From contig CAWFLD010000020.1 of assembly GCA_963816555.1 (NCBI GenBank), positions 160,699 to 224,698 of the forward strand: DNA of 64,000 nucleotides, given 5' to 3'. Made by a program: the position numbers and the translations under genes. Below the pieces are notes generated by a model. It saw nothing but the letters and a program-made list of their open reading frames with translations. It ran no database searches and was not told the DNA's origin. Shown one piece after another: positions 56,357-64,000 of this stretch. Source of the DNA: Lutibaculum sp963816555. GTDB taxonomy: Bacteria > Pseudomonadota > Alphaproteobacteria > Rhizobiales > Tepidamorphaceae. Each line of letters opens with the position of its first letter. The first letter of the stretch is position 1.

Positions 56357-57499
56357 ATGAGCCAGATCACCGTCCGCAACGCCCGCATCGTGCTGCCCGA
56401 CGAGATCGTCGAGGGCGACCTCCGCGTCGAGGACGGCCGGATCTCGGGCTTCGGCGCGGCCGGCGCGCTGCCGCCCGGGGCCGAGGACTTCGAGGGCGAC
56501 TACCTGCTGCCGGGCTTCGTCGAGCTGCACACCGACCATCTCGAGACGCATTTCGCGCCGCGGCCGGGCGTCAGGTGGAACCCGATGGCGGCGGTCCAGG
56601 CGCACGACGCGCAGGTTGCGGGCTCGGGCATCACCACCGTCTTCGACGCCCTGCGCGCCGGCACCGACGAGGATGTCGGCAAGCTCGGCAACGAGATGCA
56701 GAGCCTCGCCGCCGCGATCGCCCGCGGCCGCGAGGAGGACCGGCTGCGCGCCGAGCACTTCATCCATTTGCGCTGCGAGATCGGAACGCCCGACGTGGTC
56801 GCCGAGATCGAGCCCTATCTCGCCGACCCGGTGGTGCGGCTGATCTCGCTGATGGACCACACGCCGGGGCAGCGCCAGTTCGCCAGCGTCGACAAGTACC
56901 GCCAGTACTACCAGGGCAAGTTCGGCCTCTCCGACGCCGAGATGGAGCGCTTCATCGCCGAGCGGCTCGACCGGCACCACCGCTTCGCCGCGGAGAGCCG
57001 GGCCGCCGTGGTGGCGCGCTGCCGCGGCGGCGCGATCGCGCTGGCGAGCCACGACGACGCGACCGTGGCGCATGTCGAAGAGGCCGTCGAGGCGGGCGTC
57101 GTCATCTCCGAGTTCCCGACCACGATGGAGGCGGCCAGCGCCGCCCGGGCGGCCGGCCTGAAGGTGCTGATGGGCGCGCCGAACGTCGTGCGCGGCGGCT
57201 CGCACTCGGGCAACGTCGCCGCGGCGGACCTGGCGGAGGCCGGCCTGCTCGACATCCTCTCCTCCGACTACGTGCCGATGAGCCTTCTGATGGCGGTCTT
57301 CCTCATGCCCGCCCTCGTGCCGGGCATGAGCCTGCCGCACGCCGTCGGCCTCGTCTCCCGCGGGCCGGCCGAAGCCGTCGGCCTCGACGACCGCGGCGCG
57401 ATCGCGCCGGGGCGCCGCGGCGACTTCATCCGGGTGCGCCACGACGGCGACCTGCCGGCGCTGAAGGGCGTGTGGCGCGAGGGAAGGCGGGTGGCGTGA
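56357..57499 (+). CDS. phnM: Alpha-D-ribose 1-methylphosphonate 5-triphosphate diphosphatase PhnM
   Basis: 380 residues of the amidohydrolase family. Metal ligands in 'LPGFVELHTDHLETHFAPR', the Lys/Glu region, 'IALASHDDATVAHVEEA' and the late 'DILSSDYVPMSLL'. It removes pyrophosphate from the triphosphate intermediate before PhnJ acts. Its stop overlaps the phnN start (GTGA). Confidence 0.93.
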   Translation: MSQITVRNARIVLPDEIVEGDLRVEDGRISGFGAAGALPPGAEDFEGDYLLPGFVELHTDHLETHFAPRPGVRWNPMAAVQAHDAQVAGSGITTVFDALRAGTDEDVGKLGNEMQSLAAAIARGREEDRLRAEHFIHLRCEIGTPDVVAEIEPYLADPVVRLISLMDHTPGQRQFASVDKYRQYYQGKFGLSDAEMERFIAERLDRHHRFAAESRAAVVARCRGGAIALASHDDATVAHVEEAVEAGVVISEFPTTMEAASAARAAGLKVLMGAPNVVRGGSHSGNVAAADLAEAGLLDILSSDYVPMSLLMAVFLMPALVPGMSLPHAVGLVSRGPAEAVGLDDRGAIAPGRRGDFIRVRHDGDLPALKGVWREGRRVA

Positions 57500-58059
57500 C
57501 GGCGATCGGGGGCCCGGGCAGCTTCGTTGCGGTGGTCGGCCCCTCCGGCGCCGGCAAGGACACGCTGATCTCGCTCGCCCGCGAGGCGCTGAGCGCCGAG
57601 CCGCGCGTCGTCTTCGTCCGCCGCATCGTCACGCGCAGCGCCGACCCGCGCATCGAGGACCACGACGCGGTGTCGCGGGAGGCCTTCGAGGAGGCGCTCG
57701 GCGGCGGCGGCTTCTCGCTGCACTGGCGCGCCCACGGCCTCGACTACGCGCTGCCGGCCTCGCTCGACCGCGCCATCGGCGAGGGCCGGGTCGCCGTGGC
57801 GAACCTGTCGCGCAGCGTGCTCCTGGAGGCGGCGGCGCGCTGGCGGCGTCTCCTCGTCGTCAACGTCGACGCGCCGGAGGAGCTGCGGCGCGCCCGCATC
57901 GCCGCGCGCGGCCGCGAGCAGGGCGCCGACACGGCCGAGCGCCTGGCCCGCCGGGTGGCGCTGCCGGCGGAACTCCGCGTCGTCACCATCGTCAATGACG
58001 GCCGCCCCGAGGAGGCGGCCGCGAGGCTGACGGCGCTGCTCGTCGCGGAGCTGGCGTGA
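57496..58059 (+). CDS. phnN: Ribose 1,5-bisphosphate phosphokinase PhnN
   Basis: 187 residues, guanylate-kinase-like. Walker A 'GPSGAGKDTLI', 'RVVFVRRIVTRSADP', 'SLHWRAHGLDYALP'. Converts ribose 1,5-bisphosphate, the end product of C-P lyase, to PRPP. GTG start overlapping the phnM stop. Last gene of the block. Confidence 0.92.
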   Translation: MTAIGGPGSFVAVVGPSGAGKDTLISLAREALSAEPRVVFVRRIVTRSADPRIEDHDAVSREAFEEALGGGGFSLHWRAHGLDYALPASLDRAIGEGRVAVANLSRSVLLEAAARWRRLLVVNVDAPEELRRARIAARGREQGADTAERLARRVALPAELRVVTIVNDGRPEEAAARLTALLVAELA

Positions 58060-58067
58060 AGCGCCGC

Positions 58068-59013
58068 CTATAGCGGCTTCAGCCCCGCCTCGATCTCGGC
58101 GCGGCGCGGCTCGAGGAAGGGCGGGAGCGCCAGGCGCTCGCCCATCGTCTCGGCCGGCTCGTCGGCGTCGAAGCCCGGCCCGTCCGTCGCGATCTCGAAG
58201 AGCACGCCGTTCGGCTCGCGGAAATAGAGGCTTCGGAAATAGTACCGGTCGACCTTGCCGCTGAACGGCACGCGCGCCTGCTTCAGCCGGTCGGCCCAGC
58301 CGTCGTAGTCGCCGTCCTCGGAGCGGAAGGCGACGTGGTGGACGCCGCCGGCGCCGGGCCGCGCCGGCTCGAGGTCCGGCCGCACCGCGACGTGCAGCTC
58401 GGCCGCCGCGCCGCCCTCGGCCATCGCGAAGACGTGGACCGTGTGCTCCGGGCTCTCCGGGTCGGGATAGGTCCCGGATCGGGCGCATCAGCATCAGCTG
58501 CTCCGCCACGATGTCGGTCGGCTGCAGCTCCGGCACCGTCATGGTGATCGGCCCGAGCCCCCGGATCTGGTGCTCGGCGGGAACGGGGCTCTTCTCCCAC
58601 GGATGCGCCTCGCCGGCGCCGCCGTCGTCGACGAGCGACAGGCGCTGGCCTTCCGGGTCCTCGAAGTCGAGCACCTGCCGGCCGGCGCGCTCGGCGATCT
58701 CGCCGTGCGCCACGCCGTGCTCGGCGAAGCGCGCCGCCCACCACTCGAGGCTCGCCGCGCTGCCGACCCGGAAGGCGGTGCGCGTCACCGTGCGGCTGCC
58801 GCGCTGCTCGCGGGCCGCCGGCCAGTCGAAGAAGGTGATGTCGCTGCCGGGGCTGCCCGCGCCGTCGCCGTAGAACAGGTGGTAGGCGGTCACGTCGTCC
58901 TGGTTGACGGTCTTCTTCACGAGCCGCATGCCGAGCGTGTTCGTGTAGAAGTCGAAATTGCCCCTGGCGTTCGCGGTGACCGCCGTCAGGTGGTGGATGC
59001 CCTTGAGCTGCAT
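58068..59013 (-). CDS. VOC family ring-cleaving dioxygenase (frameshifted)
   Basis: About 314 residues with two glyoxalase/VOC halves. 'MQLKGIHHLTAVTANARGN' and 'FYTNTLGMRLVKKTVNQDD' mark the ring-cleaving dioxygenase group (MhqO-like); 'GVHHVAFRSEDGDYDGWA' and 'LYFREPNGVLFEIATDGPG' give the second half with the metal His and Glu. An extra base at 58470/58471 breaks the frame; removing it gives 'RPIRDYPDPESPEHTVHVF'. Members detoxify quinones or catechols. ATG at 59011-59013. Convergent with phnN. Confidence 0.85.
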
Positions 59014-59740
59014 GGTGCTCGCCCTCCTGGAGTGCGTGGAGCGCAGGGTCCGCATCCGCGGCCCCGGCCGTGTCCCACCCTTGATATCGCCCTCCCGGCG
59101 CCCGCTGTCGACGGGGCGGGCCGGCAACATATTGTTGCGCCGACGGCGACGGTCGGCGCCGCGGGACGGGAGGCGAGGAGAACGGGAGGCCAAGAGAACG
59201 CGAGGCCACGAGAACGGGAGGCCAAGAGTTGCCCTGACGGCGACGCTCGGCGCCACGGGGCGGGAGGCGAAGAGAACGGAAGGCGAGGAGAGACGGGAGG
59301 CGAAGAGAGGCGAGGCGAGGCGAGGCGCGTCGTGACGGCCGCGCCCGGCCGGCGCCGCACGCGGCTCGCAAGCCGGACGGCCCGCTCTGGCCGCCACCCC
59401 GTCCCCGCAGTCCCGACGCGCGGGACGTCTGGCTCCGCAGCCGATGCGCGCGCTGCGGATGCACGTCCTGCCGGCCACGTCCCTCTCTGGGCGCTTCCCT
59501 CTGGGGCGGTTCCCGCGCCGCGGGCGGGAGCCCGGCGGGCCCGCACAACGGCTGCGACACCTCGCCTGCGGCACCTCGGCTTCGCTCCATGCGATCGCCC
59601 GACGGGGCGCGAACGGCCTGACGAGCCTCGCGGCGTTTCTGCGCCGGGGAGAACGGGAAGAGCGTGAGAACCCCTCTTGTCTCCCGGGTCGATACCGATT
59701 AGGTAGGGCGCGCCCCCGACAGGCATGGTGTCGAAGCGAC
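59014..59740. other. Long non-coding stretch before tRNA-Ser
   Basis: 727 bases with no convincing gene. It holds the 16-bp minisatellite (59166-59308). The overlapping frames here are Arg/Pro/Ser-rich shadows. No RNA gene other than the tRNA at its end was recognised. Confidence 0.55.
59166..59308. repeat. 16-bp degenerate tandem repeat (minisatellite)
   Basis: Four adjoining 16-base units (59166, 59182, 59198, 59214) of the type 'acgggaggccaagaga', then a 30-base break and three more (59260, 59276, 59293), followed by short 'ggcga' runs. The break itself ('ctgacggcgacgctcggcgcc') repeats the sequence just before the first block ('ccgacggcgacggtcggcgcc'), so a larger unit was duplicated. 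Confidence 0.85.
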
Positions 59741-59831
<91 letters not shown>

Positions 59832-59924
59832 CCCCTAAGTCATTGATTTTCCTGCTCAGATCGGCCTGATCGGCTCCCGTTCTGTCACAGCGTCCTGTCA
59901 CACTTTTCGTGGGGCGTTTGTGCC

Positions 59925-60460
59925 TTGCCAAGGAATTCCACACCCTTCCTCCAGCGGCGGGGAACAGTCTTCTGGTTCCGCAGGACGGTTCCTTCGGACC
60001 TCGTCCCCCGCCTCGGGAAAACGGACATCCGGTGCTCGCTCAGGACGAGGGAGGCGCAGGATGCGAGGCGAAGGGCGTGGGCACTCGTGCCGGTCATCGA
60101 GGAAGCATTCGAGACGCTGCGGCGTTCGGGCCTGGGGCCCGATGCGCGCGGCGCCCTGTGTGCGATCCTCGACCAGGTGATGGACGACTTCGACCGCGAC
60201 GGCATCCAGTGGGCGGAGCGCCTGAAGTACCGCGCGCTCATGGACAGCCTCGACGCCGGGGAACCCATTCGTCGAAAGGCATCGCTGCATGAGCCTGCGC
60301 GCGTGCTCGAGGCGGCGGGTGCCGAGGGTGTTCCTTCGCTTGCTGCGGAGATTTCCCCCGAAGACGAGCGTGTTCCGGCGGCTGCGCCGGTGCAGGCAGG
60401 TCCGGCGAAGGACACGGCGCCGGCCAACATGGCCGCCCTGGCGCCCTGGCTGAAGACCTT
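59925..60460 (+). pseudogene. N-terminal fragment of a tyrosine recombinase (integrase), cut by an IS
   Basis: About 178 residues from a TTG start. 'PFLQRRGTVFWFRRTVPSD', 'LVPRLGKTDIRCSLRT' and 'EAQDARRRAWALVP' match the N-terminal domain (DUF6538-like) of phage/island integrases. The catalytic domain is missing: the frame is interrupted at 60461 by the left inverted repeat of the IS701-like element, and no remainder is found beyond the ISs. Standing 94 bases past the tRNA, it is what is left of the integrase of an element inserted there. Confidence 0.8.
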
Positions 60461-60475
60461 AGCTCGACTTTGTAC
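60461..60475 (+). repeat. Left terminal inverted repeat of the IS
   Basis: 'agctcgactttgtac', exact reverse complement of 62249-62263. Confidence 0.9.
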
Positions 60476-60484
60476 GTTTTTTCG

Positions 60485-60769
60485 TCAGGTCCAGGTCCAG
60501 AAGATGCCCTCGTTGGCGATGAACTCGAGCGCGTCGTCGAGGGGCAGGACGACACCGCCCATGTCGTCGACGTCCTCCCATTTGCGGCGGTGTGACCAGT
60601 AGCCCAGCCGGACCTCGTCACCGCTGCCTGTCGGCTTGAGCCGGGCGATCGGCGCCTCTGTCGCCAACAGGTAGAGGTGGTAGGCGCCCTTGTCCTCATA
60701 GAAGCCGACGCCGCCACCATTGGCGTCGTCGAAGGCCTCGATGCGGGCGGCGATATCGTCGTGCTGCAT
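60485..60769 (-). CDS. Passenger hypothetical protein inside the IS
   Basis: 94 residues starting 'MQHDDIAARIEAFDDANGG' and ending 'ALEFIANEGIFWTWT'. Not recognised. Acidic and soluble, with a coherent pattern ('EDKGAYHLYLLATEAPIAR', 'RLGYWSHRRKWEDVDDMGG') that looks like a real folded protein. It sits ten bases inside the left repeat, opposite in direction to the transposase, so it moves with the element. The start at 60769 was taken; a longer frame runs into the transposase gene. Confidence 0.65.
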   Translation of the reverse strand: MQHDDIAARIEAFDDANGGGVGFYEDKGAYHLYLLATEAPIARLKPTGSGDEVRLGYWSHRRKWEDVDDMGGVVLPLDDALEFIANEGIFWTWT

Positions 60770-60865
60770 GGGGCGATCATACGCAGGAATGCCGCGAGCC
60801 GGCTGATTCATTTCGCCGCGGCGTACCGGCTTGCGTGCGGGGCGGCAAAGGATTCGAAGCATGGG

Positions 60866-62247
60866 ATGCAACATCATCCTGTCTTTCCGCCGTCACCGGC
60901 CGATCCCGTTCCCCAGATCCTGCGCGACTGGCTGCAGACGCTGCGCCCGTACTTCACGGCTCCCAGCTGGGAGCACGTGCTCGTCCTGGTGATGGGCGCC
61001 GTGCTGGCGCCGGGCAAGCGCACCGTCAGCGCCTGCCTCAGGATGACGGGGCGCGCCGAGGCGAAGAACTTCTCGAGCTACCATCAGCTCCTCAACCGCG
61101 CCCGCTGGGATACCCGCGCCATGGCGCGTCGCCTGCTGGTCATGGTCATCGACCGCCTCGTGCCGGATGGTCCGGTGGTGATCGGGATGGACGACACCAT
61201 CGAGCGCCGGTGGGGGCGCAGGATCACCGCGCGCGGCATTTATCGCGACCCTGTGCGCTCCAGCCATGGCCACTTCGTCAAGCGCGGGTTGCGCTGGTTG
61301 AGCTTCATGGTGCTGACGCCGGTTCCCTGGGCAGGCGTCGTAAAGGCCCTGCCAGTCTTGACCCTGCTCGCTCCGTCGGAGCGCTCCGACCACCAGCGTG
61401 GCCGAAGGCACAAGCTGCTGACCGACTGGGCCCGCCAGGGTGCGCTCCAGCTCTGCCGCTGGTTGCCCGGCCGCGACATCGTCTTCGTCGGCGACAGCAG
61501 CTTCGCCGTCCATGAGCTGGCGCATGCCCTCGACAGCCGAGCAACCCTCATCAGCCCGCTGCGGCTCAAACGCCAACCTGTTCGCCCCTCCGCCCAAGCG
61601 CGATGCGCACACGGTCGGGCGGCCGGCGCCAAGGGGGCTCGAGTTACCGAAGTTGAAGACGCTGCTCTCGAACCCTGCCACGCCCTGGCGAAGGATCACC
61701 GTGTCCTCCTGGTACGGCCGCAAGGAAAACAAGACGCTCGAGATCACCTCGGACACCGCCTTGTGGTACCGCCGCGGCACGCCGCCAAGGCCGGTCCGTT
61801 GGGTGCTCATCAGGATGCCGAAGGCAAGCGTGCCCCGCAAGCCTTCTTCAGCACCGACACCACGCTCGATCCCGCCGAGATCATCGCGCTCTTCGTCCGG
61901 CGATGGCAGGTCGAGGTCACCTTCGCCGAAACTCGCGCCCATCTGGGCGTCGAGACCCAGCGGCAATGGTCCGACAAGGCGATCAACCGGACCACGCCCG
62001 CCCTGCTCGGCCTCTACAGCCTCGTCTCGCTGTGGGCGTGCGACCTGCTGACCCCATCGAGCGTTCCCCACGCCGGCCAGCATGGTATCGAAAGACCAGC
62101 CTCACCTTCACCGACGCCATCGGCGCGGTCCGTCTCGCCCTGTGGGTCGGCGACATTTACCGACACTCACCGCCAAACCCGGAACGGCACAGAATCCCGC
62201 CCGACCGCCTCGTGCGTATGGCTGAAGCCCTCTGCTTCGCCGCGTGA
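60866..62247 (+). pseudogene. IS701-family transposase, three frameshifts
   Basis: About 460 residues when repaired. 'APGKRTVSACLRMTGRAEA', 'VVIGMDDTIERRWGRRI' (first Asp), 'DIVFVGDSSFAVHELAHAL' (second Asp) and 'EVTFAETRAHLGVETQRQW' (Glu) give the DDE domain of the IS701 group. Frames change near 61567 (one base gained), 61812 and 62055 (one base lost each, both at short G or C runs), then read to the stop at 62247. The net length agrees. Inactive as written. Confidence 0.8.
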
Positions 62248-62248
62248 T

Positions 62249-62263
62249 GTACAAAGTCGAGCT
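62249..62263 (-). repeat. Right terminal inverted repeat of the IS
   Basis: 'gtacaaagtcgagct', mate of 60461-60475. Confidence 0.9.
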
Positions 62264-62284
62264 TCAGTGTCTAGACTCGGAATA

Positions 62285-62880
62285 TCATGAGGGATAGCAG
62301 TACCTCGCGAGCCTCCGGGTGAGCATCGGAATGTGGGCGATCGTGGTCCAAGCCTGGGAGCTCTCGATTGTTTTCTCCCAGTCCTTGGCGAGGCGGCGGC
62401 ACCGTCCGAGCCAGGCGAATGTCCGTTCGACCACCCAGCGTCGGGGAAGAACCTCGAAGCCCTTTGCTGTGTCGGATCTCTTGATGATCTCGAGCGTCCA
62501 GTCGCCGAGCCTGTCGAGTTCGCCTTGCAGTTTTGGACCGGCGTATCCGCCGTCGGCGAAGACGTGACGGAGCCAGGGATGGCTCCGCCTGATCGAGGCG
62601 AGGACGGCGGGGGCGCCGTCGCGGTCCTGCACATCAGCGGCATGAACGACGAGGCCGACCATCAGGCCGAGCGTGTCGGTGATCACGTGTCGCTTCCGCC
62701 CGTTGATCTTCTTGCCGGCGTCGAAGCCCCGCTCACCGCCGCTTTCGGTGGTCTTCACGCTTTGGCTGTCGATGACGCCGGCCGAAGGGCTGGCGCTGCG
62801 GCCTTCCAGCTCCCGCGCCGCTATGACCAGGTAGTGGTTGATCCGGTCCAGAAGGCCGAGGGGAAGGTGGGAGTAGCCTA
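62285..62880 (-). pseudogene. IS5-type transposase, C-terminal remnant
   Basis: The C-terminal half of an IS5/IS427-group transposase: 'SAGVIDSQSVKTTESGG', 'GFDAGKKINGRKRHVITDT', 'LRHVFADGGYAGPKL' (second Asp) and 'PRRWVVERTFAWLGRCRRL' (Glu). Upstream the coding pattern fades near 62880 at a TAG, so the N-terminal part with the first half of the element is lost. It abuts the right end of the IS701-like element. Confidence 0.8.
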
Positions 62881-63156
62881 ACTACGCGTCCATCAAACCG
62901 GCAGCAGGCCAGACTGCGCATTCCACGGATCGTGGGCGGTCGGGTCAAGCGGTTTCGTTCGGCTGAGGATCTTTCGCATGCTTTCTCCGCTGCTATGCGG
63001 GGTGAAATTCTGAGGCAAACTCTTATCTTATATCTGCGTCGAACGGTTCCACGCCAACACCTCGTAGGGGTGGTATGGCATCTTGTCGTGGGGCATGAGC
63101 ATCCCTGGCAAGGACTGGTTCCGTTCCGATTGATCTACCAAATTGGCGAGCTTGGC

Positions 63157-63516
63157 TTGAAACACAACGAAAAGACTTTTCAGGAACGCCGCGCTGCTGC
63201 CAGCGCGGCCAAGGCCTCCCTTCTGGAGAAGGTGAAGGCGAAGCAGAATGACCCGGCAGTCGAGCGGAAACGCGAAGAGCGCGCGGCCGCCGCTGCCGCC
63301 AGGGCGGAGCGGCAGGCCGCCAAGCAGGAGGAGCGGAAGAGGCTGGAGTTGGAAGAGGCCGAGCGGGCGGCTGAACAGGCAGCTCAGGATGTAGCCGACG
63401 AAGAGGTCCGAATTGCCCACAAGAACAGGCTCGCGCGCCAGACCGTGGAAGATGAAGCGGTCCGCAAGGCGGCACGGGACGTGCGCTACGCTGCACGAAA
63501 GCAACGCCAGAAGTAG
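63157..63516 (+). CDS. DUF6481 family coiled-coil protein
   Basis: About 119 residues, almost all helical and rich in Ala, Glu, Arg and Lys ('KTFQERRAAASAAKASLLE', 'RRLELEEAERAAEQ'-type repeats, ending 'RDVRYAARKQRQK'), as in DUF6481 proteins of alphaproteobacteria, whose function is unknown. A TTG at 63157 fits the family length; the frame is open back to 62932 but that part is dissimilar. Lower GC upstream suggests a transferred or recently joined region. Confidence 0.65.
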   Translation: MKHNEKTFQERRAAASAAKASLLEKVKAKQNDPAVERKREERAAAAAARAERQAAKQEERKRLELEEAERAAEQAAQDVADEEVRIAHKNRLARQTVEDEAVRKAARDVRYAARKQRQK

Positions 63517-63863
63517 CGCTCGGACCCCGGACTTGCTCCAGCGAGGTCGCCATTGTCAACGCCGCCTGAATTCTCGCCAGGAGTGGCGAAGTAAAAAACC
63601 CCAGTTCGACCGCTCAGAGCGTCCCGGCGGGTAGCCATTTTTGGGCGGTCAGCCGCGGCGGTGGGGTGCGGGCTGAGCGGGACGTGTCGCCGCTACCGGA
63701 TCGAGACCATCCGTTCGGACGGGCGCATCGATGGGGCGGACCTGTCCATCGCTGCGCTCAATGGCCGGATCGCCGCTTGCCATGGCCGAATTGCTGCCCG
63801 TCATCGAGGCGGTGATGGTCTGGAAGCCGAACGGGGAACCGGCGGCGAACGACACCCCGAATT
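63517..63863. other. Intergenic stretch without recognised gene
   Basis: 347 bases between the DUF6481 gene and the PIN toxin gene. Short frames on both strands look random. Nothing recognised. Confidence 0.4.
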
Positions 63864-64000
63864 TCAGGCCTTGATCTTCTCGATCAGGGTGACGCCGGGC
63901 AGCCCGTCGAAATGCGCGTCGCAGGTCAGCAAGGTAGCGCCCTTCGCGCGGGCGGTTGCGAAGATGATGGCGTCGGCGGTCGCAAGCTTGTGTTCCCGGC
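63864..64000 (-). CDS. vapC: PIN-domain (VapC-like) toxin, C-terminal end only
   Basis: Only the last 45 codons are in the window. They read 'HKLATADAIIFATARAKGA', then 'LLTCDAHFDGLPGV' and 'IEKIKA', the closing helix and the third and fourth acidic positions of PIN RNases. VapC toxins cut tRNA or rRNA and are held by a VapB antitoxin, which would lie beyond the window end. Confidence 0.75.
   Translation of the reverse strand, partial: REHKLATADAIIFATARAKGATLLTCDAHFDGLPGVTLIEKIKA

Larger units (their letters stand above)
60461..62263 (+). mobile_element. IS701-like insertion sequence with passenger gene
   Basis: 1.8 kb bounded by perfect 15-bp inverted repeats. It carries a DDE transposase (plus strand) and a small opposite-strand gene. 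Inserted in the integrase gene. No matching target duplication was found: the left flank reads 'ctta', the right flank runs into IS5-type sequence. Confidence 0.85.

Noticed and set aside
59166..59308. CRISPR array
   Set aside because: The repeats adjoin without spacers, are only 16 bases and vary; no cas genes nearby.
60457..62270. Target-site duplication of the IS701-like element
   Set aside because: The left flank offers TTAG as a YTAR site but the right flank does not match; the IS5 remnant has replaced it.
63649..63855. Small gene next to the PIN toxin, possible antitoxin
   Set aside because: It lies downstream of the toxin gene, has no antitoxin-like features, and VapB normally precedes VapC.

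Overview
The window comes from a very GC-rich alphaproteobacterium, most likely of the order Hyphomicrobiales. The base composition, the C-P lyase operon layout, the heme oxygenase/bacteriophytochrome pair, the HWE-type kinase and the subunit I-III fused cytochrome oxidase all fit. The genus is not certain; a Salinarimonas/Methylobacteriaceae-like lineage is only a guess. Genes are dense and often overlap by 1-8 bases.

Layout. 1-984: end of a tonB gene and an IsdG-type heme monooxygenase. 1.6-6.0 kb: tungstate transporter tupBCA, a leaderless ModA-like protein, a Mop protein and an HTH/binding-domain regulator. 6.1-8.2 kb: small ORF, DedA protein, serine hydrolase. 8.3-12.4 kb: polyamine ABC transporter potABCD. 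12.6-14.7 kb: BetT choline transporter. 14.9-20.7 kb: cytochrome oxidase operon. 21.0-26.8 kb: a DSF-type quorum-sensing locus: RpfF synthase, RpfC-like hybrid kinase, and a regulator with an RpfG-like receiver on a PAS-GGDEF-EAL output. 27.1-31.9 kb: red-light module (heme oxygenase, bacteriophytochrome, response regulator, receiver-HWE kinase, convergent receiver protein). 32.0-35.3 kb: LigD split into ligase and polymerase genes, and a diguanylate cyclase. 35.4-38.1 kb: Uup-type ABC-F ATPase and an MNT/HEPN pair. 38.1-45.7 kb: fatty-acid oxidation genes. 45.9-58.1 kb: C-P lyase region phnF / phnGHIJKL / phnCDE / 2H phosphoesterase / phnMN, with an opposite-strand FAD oxidoreductase inside. 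58.1-59.0 kb: VOC dioxygenase. 59.0-59.7 kb: non-coding, with a 16-bp minisatellite. From 59.74 kb: tRNA-Ser(CGA), then an accessory region with an integrase fragment cut by an IS701-like element, an IS5-type remnant, a DUF6481 gene and the end of a PIN-toxin gene.

How the genes work together. Three systems are nearly self-contained: phosphonate uptake and breakdown, DSF signalling coupled to cyclic-di-GMP, and light sensing with its own chromophore synthesis. The oxidase operon carries the catalytic subunits, extra heme c domains and one assembly-type factor.

Quality warning. Ten conserved genes outside the mobile region contain single-base frameshifts, thirteen in all, and nearly every one is repaired by removing one base, mostly a C on the coding strand. 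Domains and catalytic motifs continue intact on both sides, so these look like sequencing or assembly errors rather than pseudogenes. Coordinates of such genes are given end to end across the shift.
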